Assembly: GCA_038199985.1 (NCBI GenBank)
Contig: JBBPYK010000069.1
Coordinates: forward strand, 104,303 to 168,302
DNA from: Arthrobacter_J sp038199985
GTDB taxonomy: Bacteria; Actinomycetota; Actinomycetes; Actinomycetales; Micrococcaceae
Reading direction: 5' to 3'
DNA length: 64,000 nt
The notes under the pieces: generated by a model
The model's input: only the letters and a program-made list of their open reading frames with translations
What the model was told of the DNA's origin: nothing
Database searches by the model: none
Position numbers and translations under genes: made by a program
Part shown: one piece after another, positions 17,445-26,231 of the stretch
Layout of the letters: every line of letters begins with the position of its first letter
Position numbering within the stretch: the first letter of the stretch is position 1

Positions 17445-17490
17445 ACACGTAAAAGCGGACTGCCAGAGTTGGCAATCCGCTTTTACGTGT
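17445..17490. terminator. bidirectional terminator between bioN and sufT
   Basis: Arms ACACGTAAAAGCGGA (17445-17459) and TCCGCTTTTACGTGT (17476-17490) pair perfectly over 15 bp. A single mismatch and a further 5-bp TGCCA/TGGCA stem close a GAGT loop. The A-run and T-run inside the arms suit both directions, as expected between convergent transcripts. Confidence 0.8.
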
Positions 17491-17505
17491 GAGGTATCAA
17501 TCAGG

Positions 17506-17835
17506 CTAAATGTTGAAGCCGAGTGCCCGCATCTGATCTCGGCCGTCCTCGGTTATTTTCTCCGGTCCCCACGGCGGCATCCATACCCAGCTAAGCCTCC
17601 AATCGTCAACTACTCCATCCATGGCCAGCCCTATCTGCTCCTCGATAACTTCAGTGAGGGGGCAGGCAGCCGTGGTCAAAGTCATGTCGATCAGGAGCGC
17701 TCCGTCGTCCGCGTAGTGCAGACCGTAAAGCAACCCTAGGTCAACTATGTTGACGCCGAGCTCCGGGTCGATAACGTCCTTTAGCGCTTCTTCAACGTCC
17801 TCAACGGACGTCTGCGCAGTGTTTATTTCGCTCAT
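17506..17835 (-). CDS. sufT: metal-sulfur cluster assembly factor, DUF59/MIP18 (SufT type)
   Basis: 109-residue single-domain protein. VIDPELGVNIVDLGLLYGL is the DUF59 signature, and the reactive cysteine is in MTLTTAACPLTEV. SufT proteins help mature Fe-S proteins, probably at the transfer step. Last gene of the suf operon, 45 bases after sufC. The end, RDQMRALGFNI, is typical of actinobacterial members. Confidence 0.9.
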   Translation of the reverse strand: MSEINTAQTSVEDVEEALKDVIDPELGVNIVDLGLLYGLHYADDGALLIDMTLTTAACPLTEVIEEQIGLAMDGVVDDWRLSWVWMPPWGPEKITEDGRDQMRALGFNI

Positions 17836-17880
17836 CAGGTTCTCCTTCAGCAGCCGCTCTTGGGTACTCTGAGGCCGGAA

Positions 17881-18636
17881 TCAGGCCGGAACCATGAAGC
17901 GGTCGTAGCCTTCTTCTTCAAGGCGCTCGGCAAGCTCGGGGCCGCCCTGCTCAGCAATGCGACCATCAATGAAGACATGGACAAAGTCCGGCTTGATGTA
18001 ACGCAGAATACGAGTGTAGTGGGTGATGAGGACAGTACCCATCTGGCCCTGGCTGTGCACGCGATTGACGCCTTCGGAAACAACCTTGAGCGCGTCTACG
18101 TCCAGTCCCGAATCGGTTTCATCCAGAATGGCGAACTTGGGCTTGAATAGTTCCAACTGCAAGATCTCCACACGCTTTTTCTCGCCGCCGGAGAAGCCTT
18201 CGTTGACATTACGCTGCGCGAAGTCGGAGTCAATCCGCAATTCGCCCATGGCAGCTTTCACGTCCTTGGTCCAGTGACGCAGGCTCGGGGCCTCACCGTC
18301 GAGTGCGGTTTTGGCTGTCCGCAGGAAGTTCGTCATGGTGACACCTGGTACCTCGACCGGGTACTGCATGGCCAAGAACAATCCGGCGCGCGCACGCTGG
18401 TCGACAGACATTTCGAGAACATCCTCGCCGTCGAGCGTAATGGAGCCGCTGTCCACGGTGTAGCGGGGATGACCGGCAATCGTGGAAGCCAGCGTGGACT
18501 TTCCAGAACCGTTCGGTCCCATGATGGCGTGGCTTTCACCGGTGTTGATAGTGAGGCTAACGCCTTTCAGGATCTGCTTGGTTCCCTGCTCCGTCGTGAT
18601 GCTGACGTGTAGGTCTTTGATTTCAAGGGTCGACAT
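17881..18636 (-). CDS. sufC: Fe-S cluster assembly ATPase SufC
   Basis: 251-residue soluble ABC ATPase of the SufBCD scaffold. Walker A GPNGSGKST, the SufC-specific signature FSGGEKKRVEILQLEL and Walker B AILDETDSGLDVDAL are all present. Start taken at ATG 18636 (MSTLEIKDLHV) with GGAG upstream; the longer open frame overlaps the Rieske gene and is not conserved. SufC drives conformational changes in SufB-SufD during cluster assembly. Confidence 0.96.
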   Translation of the reverse strand: MSTLEIKDLHVSITTEQGTKQILKGVSLTINTGESHAIMGPNGSGKSTLASTIAGHPRYTVDSGSITLDGEDVLEMSVDQRARAGLFLAMQYPVEVPGVTMTNFLRTAKTALDGEAPSLRHWTKDVKAAMGELRIDSDFAQRNVNEGFSGGEKKRVEILQLELFKPKFAILDETDSGLDVDALKVVSEGVNRVHSQGQMGTVLITHYTRILRYIKPDFVHVFIDGRIAEQGGPELAERLEEEGYDRFMVPA

Positions 18637-18689
18637 TTGCCATTTCTCCTTCGCACCACATGAGGTGCCGTCATTCGTGGGTAAGTACT

Positions 18690-19052
18690 TCAGGCCAGGT
18701 CCGGAGCTGGAGCCCCGTTGGTCACGTTCGTGACATCGACGTACACTTCGTTGCTGTGAATTTCCACAGCAAAGACAGGCACCGGCTCGTAGGCAGGGAG
18801 CTGCAGCGGCTGACCATTGCGTAGATCGAATTGGGAACCATGTCCCCAGCATTCGATCGATCCACCTTCGACATCGCCCTCAGATAGTGAGATATCCGCA
18901 TGCGAGCAGGTATCCCCCAAGGCGTGAATGATGCCCTGCGAGTCCTTCACGACGACAATGGGATAGTCGTCTATGAGTACCCTGAGTGCCTGCTTGACTG
19001 AGATGTCATCAACACTGCAAATGAGCTCTCCGCTTGGCGTTTCTTCTGCCAT
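18690..19052 (-). CDS. Rieske-type [2Fe-2S] ferredoxin in the suf operon
   Basis: 120 residues. The cluster ligands are complete: CSHADISL gives C-x-H and CWGHGSQF gives C-x2-H, so a [2Fe-2S] cluster with two Cys and two His is expected. It resembles the small ferredoxin subunit of non-heme iron dioxygenases but has no oxygenase partner here. Its fixed place between sufD and sufC in actinobacteria suggests electron supply to, or quality control of, cluster assembly; that is inference. Confidence 0.9.
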   Translation of the reverse strand: MAEETPSGELICSVDDISVKQALRVLIDDYPIVVVKDSQGIIHALGDTCSHADISLSEGDVEGGSIECWGHGSQFDLRNGQPLQLPAYEPVPVFAVEIHSNEVYVDVTNVTNGAPAPDLA

Positions 19053-19060
19053 GACCGCGC

Positions 19061-20308
19061 CTAGAGGTTCCCTGCTGCGAGCTCACGCTCAACAGCCTCG
19101 CTCAACCGCTCCTCGATGGCCGGAACCCCGATTTGCTGGATGATTTCGTTCAGGAATCCGCGCACGACCAATCGCCGGGCTACATCTTCAGCGATGCCAC
19201 GCGCCATCAAGTAGAAAAGCTGCTCGTCATCGAAACGACCGGTTGCACTGGCGTGTCCAGCGCCCTCGATCAGCCCGGTCTCAATTTCAAGGTTCGGAAC
19301 GGAATCGGCGCGAGCCCCATCGGTCAACACGAGGTTGCGGTTGGTCTCGTAGGAGTCCGTACCTTCAGCTTCCTTGCGGATGAGGACGTCACCAACCCAC
19401 ACCGTGTGTGCCCCGCGGCCCTGCAACGCACCCTTGTAAGTCACACGAGACTTACAATTCGGCTCTGAATGGTCCACTAGAAGGCGTTGTTCGAAGTGCT
19501 GGCCCGCATCAGCGAAATAGAGCCCATACATTTCCACGTTTCCGCCAGGAGCATCGAAACGCGACGATGGCGTGAGTCGTACCAGATCTCCACCCAGATT
19601 GACCGCAACGTGCTTGTACTGTGCGTCGCGACCCACCCTGGCCTGCTGAGATGATGCGTGAACGGCGTCGTCGTCCCATTCTTGAATGGAAACCACGGTG
19701 AGGTTTGAACTTTCACCGACGACGATCTCGACGTTTTGCGCCAATGTGGCGGTACCGTGATGATCCAGGACGACGACGGCGCGAGAGAATTTTCCAGCAT
19801 CGATGATGATGTGCTGGGCCGCAGCAGACTGGTCAGAGCCGGTGATCGCCACCGTTACTTCAGCATCCAAAGACGTTTCGTCCGGAATGGTAATCACTGT
19901 TACTTCCCGGACTGCTTCCCATGCTGCAGCGGCGACACGGTCCTCCGGCACAAAGGCGCGCCCTCGCCGGGGATCGTCCGCTCCAACAGTTTCAACGGTC
20001 ACCGGATCGCTCGCGGTTACGTTGATGCTGGGACCGACCCCGGTGAGCTCGTCCGTGTGGAGACCACGCAGACGTTTCAGCGGGGTGAACCGCCAGTCTT
20101 CCTCGCGTCCCGTCAGCGGGGCGAAATCCTCAAGTTTGAACGACGTCCGTCGCTCACCTCGAGAAGCTTCCGGAACAACCGGCGCATTGCCGTGGCTGTG
20201 CTTCTTCATGCCCAGCTGCTCAGAACCTTCATTGATGGTTGAAAGATTTTCGCCTTCTTCCGTGAATCCATCAATGGCGATCTTGTCTTCAGTCTTTACG
20301 TCAGTCAT
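19061..20308 (-). CDS. sufD: Fe-S cluster assembly protein SufD
   Basis: 415 residues. REEDWRFTPLKRLRGL is the conserved N-terminal motif, followed by the right-handed beta-helix core and the C-terminal motif EQLFYLMARGIAEDVARRLVVRGF. SufD pairs with SufB in the scaffold and is linked to iron entry. Two ATGs are possible: 20317 starts directly after AGGA with no spacing, whereas 20308 has AGGA nine bases upstream and is preferred. Two to eleven bases after sufB. Confidence 0.93.
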   Translation of the reverse strand: MTDVKTEDKIAIDGFTEEGENLSTINEGSEQLGMKKHSHGNAPVVPEASRGERRTSFKLEDFAPLTGREEDWRFTPLKRLRGLHTDELTGVGPSINVTASDPVTVETVGADDPRRGRAFVPEDRVAAAAWEAVREVTVITIPDETSLDAEVTVAITGSDQSAAAQHIIIDAGKFSRAVVVLDHHGTATLAQNVEIVVGESSNLTVVSIQEWDDDAVHASSQQARVGRDAQYKHVAVNLGGDLVRLTPSSRFDAPGGNVEMYGLYFADAGQHFEQRLLVDHSEPNCKSRVTYKGALQGRGAHTVWVGDVLIRKEAEGTDSYETNRNLVLTDGARADSVPNLEIETGLIEGAGHASATGRFDDEQLFYLMARGIAEDVARRLVVRGFLNEIIQQIGVPAIEERLSEAVERELAAGNL

Positions 20309-20319
20309 GTCTGCCATTC

Positions 20320-21795
20320 CTAGCCCACGGCCCCTTCCATCTGCATTTCAATCAGGCGGTTCAGTTCCAAGGCGTATTCCATAGGCAGTTCACGAGAAAT
20401 GGGCTCGATGAATCCGCGCACAATCATGGCCATGGCTTCGTCCTCGGGCATGCCCCGCGACTGGAGGTAGAACAGCTGCTCCTCGCTGACGCGCGAGACG
20501 GTGGCCTCGTGTCCCATGGTCACGTCATCCTCGCGGATGTCCACATAGGGGTACGTGTCAGAACGGGAAATGGTATCCACGAGCAACGCATCGCACCGGA
20601 CGGTGTTTGCTGAGTGCTTTGCGCCCTCTCTGATCTGAACCAAGCCACGGTAGGCAGAACGCCCGCCGCCACGAGCAACAGACTTGGAGATAATCGAGGA
20701 CTTCGTGTTCGGTGCGATGTGCACCATTTTGGACCCAGTGTCCTGATGCTGACCCTCACCGGCAAAAGCGATCGAGAGCGTTTCTCCCTTGGCATGCTCA
20801 CCGACGAGGTAAACGGCCGGGTACTTCATGGTGACCTTGGAGCCGATGTTTCCATCGATCCACTCCATGGTGGCGCCTTCATGGCAGATAGCGCGCTTGG
20901 TCACCAGGTTGTAAACGTTGTTCGACCAGTTCTGGATGGTGGTGTAGCGAACTCTTGCACCCTTTTTACAGATGATCTCCACGACCGCCGAGTGCAACGA
21001 ATCCGATGAATAGATAGGTGCCGTGCACCCTTCAATGTAATGGACGTAGGAGTCCTCATCGGCAATGATGAGCGTCCGCTCGAACTGACCCATGTTCTCC
21101 GTGTTGATACGGAAGTACGCCTGCAAGGGAATCTCGACGTGGACGCCTTTGGGGACATACACGAAGGAGCCGCCCGACCACACAGCCGTGTTCAGCGACG
21201 CGAACTTATTGTCACCAACAGGGATCACGGATCCGAAGTACTCTTCAAAGAACTCAGGGTGTTCCCGCAGCGCAGTATCAGTGTCCATAAAAATGACACC
21301 CTGGCGTTCAAGTCCCTCATTGATCTGGTGGTAAACGACCTCTGATTCGTACTGAGCCGCTACACCCGACACCAAGCTATTGCGTTCCGCCTCGGGGATC
21401 CCGAGCCTCTCATAGGTATTCTTGATATCGTCCGGCAGGTCTTCCCACGTGGTGGCCTGCTTTTCCGTGGAACGCACAAAGTACTTGATATTGTCGAAAT
21501 CAATGCCGGAGAGGTCTGCACCCCATGCGGGCATCGGTTTGCGATCGAAGTACTTGAGGCCCTTGAGCCGAAGGTCGAGCATCCATTCCGGCTCGCTCTT
21601 CTTGGAGGAGATGTCGCGAACGACATCCTCGCTCAGACCACGACGTGCAGAGGATCCCGCCACGTCCGAGTCGGCCCAACCATATTCGTAGGTTCCAATC
21701 CCCTCAAGTTCTGGGTTGCGCTCAAGGATGTCTGGCGTGACGGCGTCACCCTTGACTTCCGGAGCAGCTGTATCACGAGCTATTTGATCCGTCAT
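20320..21795 (-). CDS. sufB: Fe-S cluster assembly protein SufB
   Basis: 491-residue scaffold protein on which the nascent cluster is built. Conserved blocks include VPKGVHVEIPLQAYFRIN, YVHYIEGCTAPIYS with its cysteine, and SRSDTYPYVDIREDDVTMGHEATVSRV. It ends in the EEQLFYLQSRGMPEDEAMAMIVRGF helix shared with SufD. The start is one of two adjacent ATGs; 21795 is better spaced from GAAAGG, and either overlaps the sufR stop, so SufB and its regulator are co-translated. Confidence 0.96.
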   Translation of the reverse strand: MTDQIARDTAAPEVKGDAVTPDILERNPELEGIGTYEYGWADSDVAGSSARRGLSEDVVRDISSKKSEPEWMLDLRLKGLKYFDRKPMPAWGADLSGIDFDNIKYFVRSTEKQATTWEDLPDDIKNTYERLGIPEAERNSLVSGVAAQYESEVVYHQINEGLERQGVIFMDTDTALREHPEFFEEYFGSVIPVGDNKFASLNTAVWSGGSFVYVPKGVHVEIPLQAYFRINTENMGQFERTLIIADEDSYVHYIEGCTAPIYSSDSLHSAVVEIICKKGARVRYTTIQNWSNNVYNLVTKRAICHEGATMEWIDGNIGSKVTMKYPAVYLVGEHAKGETLSIAFAGEGQHQDTGSKMVHIAPNTKSSIISKSVARGGGRSAYRGLVQIREGAKHSANTVRCDALLVDTISRSDTYPYVDIREDDVTMGHEATVSRVSEEQLFYLQSRGMPEDEAMAMIVRGFIEPISRELPMEYALELNRLIEMQMEGAVG

Positions 21796-22526
21796 CATGG
21801 CCTTTCTTGCTGATGGATGGATACTTCCTGCTTTCTGGCTCGACCCACTGGTATGTGGGTCGTACAAACATGCCCGCCACTGGCGAGCGTCGACAAACGC
21901 CGGACGTCTACGCCCAAAAGCCGGGCGAAAACATCAGTCTCTTTGTCGCAAAATGTGGGGTACTCGCTGGCTAGGTCCCTGATCGGGCAGTGACCCTGGC
22001 ATAACTGCACGCTCAGCATGTCCGGCTTGTGCGGTGCTCCCTGTCCAACCATAGCGGTGGAAGCAACGAATCCATCCTCGCTTAACGCTTCTGCGAGGGC
22101 AACGGCTCGTGCTTCCACCGAGACCCCTGCAGCTTCCACAATAGGGCGGTACCTGGTTTCCATGTCGTTAAACCGACGCTCGGCGAAAGCTTCGATGGCT
22201 ACGGGACCGCCAAGCCTCACCAATTCCGCCAGGGCATCGCTAGCAATGTCGAGGTAGTCGTTGCCGAGCCGGGCCTGCCCACTACGGCTCAAAACATAGC
22301 GTCGGGCTGGTCTTCCGGCTCCCGTACGGGCTGCCTTAACTGGCTTGACCTCGATTAGATCTAATCGCTCCAGGGCATCGAGGTGGCGTCTAACCGCCGC
22401 GGACGTAAAGCCTAAGAGGGCGCCGAGATCGGCGGCACTAACCGGCCCGCTTTCCAACACGGTCGCGAGAACGCGATCGCGTGTTCTCACCTCCGACTCA
22501 TTCGGCCGTACGCCTGTTCTCTCCAT
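21795..22526 (-). CDS. sufR: SufR-type Fe-S sensing transcriptional regulator
   Basis: 243 residues. The N-terminal winged helix (AADLGALLGFTSAAVRRHLDALERLDLIEV) is ArsR/DeoR-like. The C-terminal half has LCQGHCPIRDLASEYPTFCD, i.e. C-x3-C-x12-C, plus another cysteine in GGHVCTTH, a pattern known to hold a [4Fe-4S] cluster in SufR. With the cluster bound it represses the operon; cluster loss relieves repression. It is the first gene of its own operon, consistent with autoregulation. ATG at 22526 chosen; a GTG three codons upstream is possible. Confidence 0.92.
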   Translation of the reverse strand: MERTGVRPNESEVRTRDRVLATVLESGPVSAADLGALLGFTSAAVRRHLDALERLDLIEVKPVKAARTGAGRPARRYVLSRSGQARLGNDYLDIASDALAELVRLGGPVAIEAFAERRFNDMETRYRPIVEAAGVSVEARAVALAEALSEDGFVASTAMVGQGAPHKPDMLSVQLCQGHCPIRDLASEYPTFCDKETDVFARLLGVDVRRLSTLASGGHVCTTHIPVGRARKQEVSIHQQERP

Positions 22527-22551
22527 GGAATACACAACACGACAATGACGT

Positions 22552-22579
22552 AATTTATTCCGCCTCGCCAGTAAGGCAA
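22552..22579 (-). promoter_or_regulatory. candidate suf operon promoter
   Basis: Minus strand: -35 TTGCCT (22574-22579), 16-base spacer, -10 TAAATT (22552-22557). Transcription would begin 10-20 bases before sufR. No Shine-Dalgarno is visible before the sufR start, so the leader is short and initiation unusual. ATGACGTA occurs both here and near 22625-22632, at the divergent promoter; it may mark a shared regulator site. Confidence 0.4.
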
Positions 22580-22631
22580 GGCTACCCGCGGCGATCAGCT
22601 GGCTTTCGCCGCCACCTCTTACTACATGACG

Positions 22632-22637
22632 TAGAAT
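22632..22637 (+). promoter_or_regulatory. -10 element of the ABC exporter/ctaA operon (leaderless)
   Basis: TAGAAT ends six bases before the GTG at 22644, so the mRNA is expected to begin at or next to the start codon. No ribosome binding site is present. The -35 region is weak. Confidence 0.5.
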
Positions 22638-22643
22638 AACGAC

Positions 22644-23588
22644 GTGCCTACCACCGATCCATGCCTGCGCATCGAAGGACTCATCAAGGACTTCGGGCCG
22701 GTTCCCGCTCACGACGGAAAAATGGTCCGTGTGCTCAACGGCGTGGATTTCACCGCCAATCGCGGCGCTGTTACCGCCCTTCTCGGCGCGAATGGTGCTG
22801 GCAAAACGACCACCCTCGAGTGCGCCCAAGGACTGCAGCGGCCCAATGGCGGTCTGGTCCATCTTCTAGGGACGAGTCCATACAACGCTGGCCCCTCTCT
22901 AAGAAGCCGTGTAGGGATCATGTTGCAAGAAGGTGGCCTACCACCAGGCGCCAAACCCATGCCCCTGCTACGCCACGTTGCTAAAATGTACCGATCCCCC
23001 AGACGGGTAGAGGAGCTGGCGGACCGACTCGGGATCACCAGTTTTGCCAATATTGGTATTCGTCGCCTCTCCGGTGGCCAGAAGCAGCGTTTGGCACTCG
23101 CAGCAGCGCTGGTCGGTAATCCAGAAGTACTGTTTCTGGACGAGCCCAGCGCAGGACTGGATCCTCAATCGAGACAGGTCGTCTTCGATTTGATCGTCGA
23201 GGAGCGAGCCAAGGGGCTCGGCATCATCTTGACGACACATCTGATGGAGGACGCACAGCGCTTGGCGGACTACGTTTACATCATTGATGCTGGCAAGACC
23301 GTAGCGCAGGGCACCGTATCAGAGCTGACATCCAGAACTGCCCAGGGGACGCCGCGAGAACTTATATTTGAAGCGCGACAAGGACTAACTTTTGAGGTAC
23401 CACTGGGAATGACCCTGACGGAAATCACGCCTGGACGCTATACGGTCACGGGAATCACAACCACCGCACAATTGACGCTACTGACCTCTGCATGGCAGTC
23501 CGCGAACGTGCTCCCACACTCGATCAGTATGATTCCTCGCAGCCTCGAGGATGTCTTCCTGGACCTGTCGGGAAGGACTGTTTCGTGA
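22644..23588 (+). CDS. ABC-2 type exporter, ATP-binding protein
   Basis: 314 residues. Walker A GANGAGKTT, signature LSGGQKQRLALAAAL and Walker B LFLDEPSAGLDP are canonical. The ~90 residues after the ATPase core (from ~220) form the regulatory tail common in ABC-2 (drug/lipid exporter) ATPases. It forms a pair with the next gene (GTGA overlap) and precedes ctaA by the same transcript. The same ATPase-permease-ctaA order next to suf genes is known in mycobacteria; the substrate is not established. Confidence 0.92.
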   Translation: MPTTDPCLRIEGLIKDFGPVPAHDGKMVRVLNGVDFTANRGAVTALLGANGAGKTTTLECAQGLQRPNGGLVHLLGTSPYNAGPSLRSRVGIMLQEGGLPPGAKPMPLLRHVAKMYRSPRRVEELADRLGITSFANIGIRRLSGGQKQRLALAAALVGNPEVLFLDEPSAGLDPQSRQVVFDLIVEERAKGLGIILTTHLMEDAQRLADYVYIIDAGKTVAQGTVSELTSRTAQGTPRELIFEARQGLTFEVPLGMTLTEITPGRYTVTGITTTAQLTLLTSAWQSANVLPHSISMIPRSLEDVFLDLSGRTVS

Positions 23589-24328
23589 ATGCGCCGTCAT
23601 CGCTGACGCGGCGAATACTCGTCCACGGTGGGTACGAGGCCAAGGTCATGCTCCGCAATGGAGAGCAACTCGTCCTCGCTATAGTGCTGCCGCTACTTGC
23701 TCTCATTGGGTTAACAGTGACGCCACTACTAGATGGTCTCGGTGACACCCGCATCAACGTTGCCACCCCCGGCGTGCTCGCACTGTGTGCCATGTCAACA
23801 GCGTTTACTGGACAGGGGATAGCAACCGGCTTCGACCGACGATACGGGGTCCTCAGATTCCTCTCCACCACCCCTCTGGGTAAACCCGGGCTCATCTTCG
23901 GCAAAGCGCTCGCAGTGGTCTGTGTACTGGCAGTCCAAGTGGCAACCATAAGTGTCGTGGCAGTCCTCATGGGCTGGAGGCCCCTTCCGCAGGGAATACC
24001 CGTTGCAATTCTCCTTCTTCTCTTGGGAGTAGCCGCTTTCACCGCCCTCGGGTTGTTGGTGGCTGGAACCTTTCGTCCTGAAGCTACGCTGGCCGTGACG
24101 AATCTTCTATGGATACTTTTGGCAGCTGGTGGCGGAATTTTGATTCCAGCCAGTGAGTTACCTCAATCGGCGCAGCCCTTCGTGGAAATTCTGCCGTCCT
24201 CGGCACTGGGGGAAGCTCTCCGCGCTGCCCTCAACGAGGGAGTGTTCAACATATCTCCCATGATCACGCTGGTGGTCTGGGCCGCCGTGGCGTCTATCGC
24301 CGCCGTTAAATGGTTCAAATGGAGCTGA
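23585..24328 (+). CDS. ABC-2 type exporter, permease
   Basis: 247 residues with six membrane helices in the ABC-2 layout. The motif FRPEATLAVTNLLWILLAAGGGILIPASELP is shared with heme/drug ABC-2 permeases and is interrupted only by the loop before the fifth helix. GTG at 23585 overlaps the ATPase stop; the longer open frame upstream lies in the ATPase gene. ctaA begins four bases after its stop, so a role connected with heme or oxidase assembly is plausible but unproven. Confidence 0.88.
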   Translation: MNAPSSLTRRILVHGGYEAKVMLRNGEQLVLAIVLPLLALIGLTVTPLLDGLGDTRINVATPGVLALCAMSTAFTGQGIATGFDRRYGVLRFLSTTPLGKPGLIFGKALAVVCVLAVQVATISVVAVLMGWRPLPQGIPVAILLLLLGVAAFTALGLLVAGTFRPEATLAVTNLLWILLAAGGGILIPASELPQSAQPFVEILPSSALGEALRAALNEGVFNISPMITLVVWAAVASIAAVKWFKWS

Positions 24329-24332
24329 TCCC

Positions 24333-25289
24333 ATGACATCTACTCTCCTACGCTTAACCGCGAAGCTGCCGACGAAGGTCAACAAGGTGGTCCGCCGTCT
24401 TGCAATTGCTTCCCTCGTGGGACAAACGATCTTGATTGTCACAGGAGGTGCAGTTCGGCTAACGGCCAGTGGACTGGGCTGCCCCACGTGGCCTCGCTGC
24501 ACCACGGATTCGCTGGTCAACACCCCTGAAATGGGCATTCATGGATTTATTGAGTTCGGCAATAGGACATTGACGTTCGCGCTAGCGGCTGTTGCTATTT
24601 TGATGTTGGTGTTCCTGTGGAACATCCGGCGGGAGCGCCGAGACCTATTTTTACTGGCCCTGGGTCTCCTTGCGAGTATCCCTGTCCAGGCAATCATTGG
24701 GGGAATCACGGTACTGACAAAACTCAACCCATGGGTAGTAGGGCTCCACTTTTTGGTCTCCATCACTCTAGTTGCCGTCGCGACGCTACTAGTCAATAGA
24801 GTTTACGGACGAACGGGCAGGGGGTCCGAGGGCACAGCGAACCCGGCTGGAAAAACACTTCGTCAACTCTCCATTGTCATAGTCACAATGACGGCCGTGG
24901 CTGTCATTATTGGCGTCGTCGTGACCGGAGCCGGACCCCACGCCGGCGACGCTGCGACACCACGCAACGGACTTGACCTAAAATTTATCTCTCGCATCCA
25001 TGTACTGCCGGTCTACGTTTTGATTGCGGCGACCATCGCAGCGATTGTCATCGCTCTGCGGCAGCGAGCATCCCGTCGCTATCAGGGGGCCCTGTACCTT
25101 CTGGCAGGAGTGCTCCTGCTGCAAGCCATCATTGGCTATGTGCAATATTTCACTGGGGTTCCCGCACTTCTAGTTGGGCTCCACATGTTGGGATCGGCTC
25201 TGCTCCTGGGATCAGCAACAAACGTCGCGGATCTCGGATTGCAGAAGCGAGCAGCGGGACATTCGCCGTCACATTCAGTGACTACCTGA
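24333..25289 (+). CDS. ctaA: heme A synthase
   Basis: 318 residues, eight membrane helices arranged as two four-helix halves. The first external loop has the cysteine pair in LGCPTWPRC. Four histidines expected to bind the two hemes lie in MGIHGFIEF, VGLHFLV, SRIHVLPV and GLHMLG. It oxidises heme O to heme A for aa3-type cytochrome oxidase. ATG four bases after the exporter permease. Its partner enzyme, heme O synthase, is encoded 0.9 kb downstream on the other strand. Confidence 0.94.
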   Translation: MTSTLLRLTAKLPTKVNKVVRRLAIASLVGQTILIVTGGAVRLTASGLGCPTWPRCTTDSLVNTPEMGIHGFIEFGNRTLTFALAAVAILMLVFLWNIRRERRDLFLLALGLLASIPVQAIIGGITVLTKLNPWVVGLHFLVSITLVAVATLLVNRVYGRTGRGSEGTANPAGKTLRQLSIVIVTMTAVAVIIGVVVTGAGPHAGDAATPRNGLDLKFISRIHVLPVYVLIAATIAAIVIALRQRASRRYQGALYLLAGVLLLQAIIGYVQYFTGVPALLVGLHMLGSALLLGSATNVADLGLQKRAAGHSPSHSVTT

Positions 25290-25301
25290 CCTCGCGAGAA
25301 T

Positions 25302-26192
25302 TTACACCAGCTGATCGACCAGCCTGGCCATATCTCGGTGCTGACTCCCCGGTACCGGAAGCAATGGCAACCGCGGATCACCGGCATCCCAACCGCAAGC
25401 CCGTGCAAGCGAGTGGAGTCCGCTGAGCTTCCGCTGCTCGGTGAGGTGGCGTAGAACGGGTTGCAGTTTGGAGCGCGCCTCCGATACGTCATGAACTCGA
25501 CCCTCAATGAGGGCTGAACGCAATTCCACGAACAGCGCGGGCAACAAAGCCGCCGCTCCGGTGTGCCAGGCTACATCTGCGTCGCCGTTCTCGACGATCG
25601 CAGCATCACCGCTCATACCGTGACAGAAGTTTCCCGTGATCATACGCTTCAACGTCTCGCTGCGCTGTCGGAAAACCGCAGCGTCGGCCGCGGGGTCCTT
25701 CAACGCCACAACATTGTTCAGTGCGGCTAGTTCCACCACAAGTTCGACCGGAAAATCGAACTGCGTGGTGCCCGGGTTGTTGTAGAGGCAAATAGGAAGT
25801 GACGTCGACTGCGCAACAGTTCGGCATTGCATAGCGACTTCCTCCGCGGTGAGAGGCACATATGAGGTCGTTGACAGCACCAAACCACTGGCCCCAGCGT
25901 GTTCGGCGTCGGAGGCGTGAGCCAAGACCTCTCTGGTCCCAACAGCGCTCACACCAGCGTAGACGGGCAGCGTGGGAGCTACGAGGAACGCAGCATCCAC
26001 CGACGTCCTGATGATGCTTTCGCGTTCAGCGCGATTCAAGTAGGCAAAACTGCCGGAACTGCCGAGCACGACGATGGAATCGACGCCAGCAACTGCCAAC
26101 GATTCGATAAGTCGTCCAAGCTCGGGCTCGTTAATGTCTCCGTCTGCGGTGAATGGGGTGACCGGGTAGGCAATGACGCCACTGAAATCCAT
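25302..26192 (-). CDS. dihydrodipicolinate synthase/N-acetylneuraminate lyase family protein
   Basis: 296-residue TIM-barrel aldolase. YPVTPFTADGDIN is the N-terminal family motif, GSSGSFAYLN replaces the GTTGE loop, the catalytic tyrosine is in CLYNNPG and the Schiff-base lysine in VVALKDPAAD. The variant GSSGSFAYL loop makes it unlikely to be the lysine-pathway DapA; a 2-keto-3-deoxy sugar or related aldolase is more probable. Downstream of ctaB in the same direction by 39 bases. TACCAT six bases before its ATG could give it a leaderless transcript of its own. Confidence 0.85.
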   Translation of the reverse strand: MDFSGVIAYPVTPFTADGDINEPELGRLIESLAVAGVDSIVVLGSSGSFAYLNRAERESIIRTSVDAAFLVAPTLPVYAGVSAVGTREVLAHASDAEHAGASGLVLSTTSYVPLTAEEVAMQCRTVAQSTSLPICLYNNPGTTQFDFPVELVVELAALNNVVALKDPAADAAVFRQRSETLKRMITGNFCHGMSGDAAIVENGDADVAWHTGAAALLPALFVELRSALIEGRVHDVSEARSKLQPVLRHLTEQRKLSGLHSLARACGWDAGDPRLPLLPVPGSQHRDMARLVDQLV

Positions 26193-26231
26193 GGCTCCAT
26201 GGTAGCTGCAGCACGGACAGTCAAGGACTGA

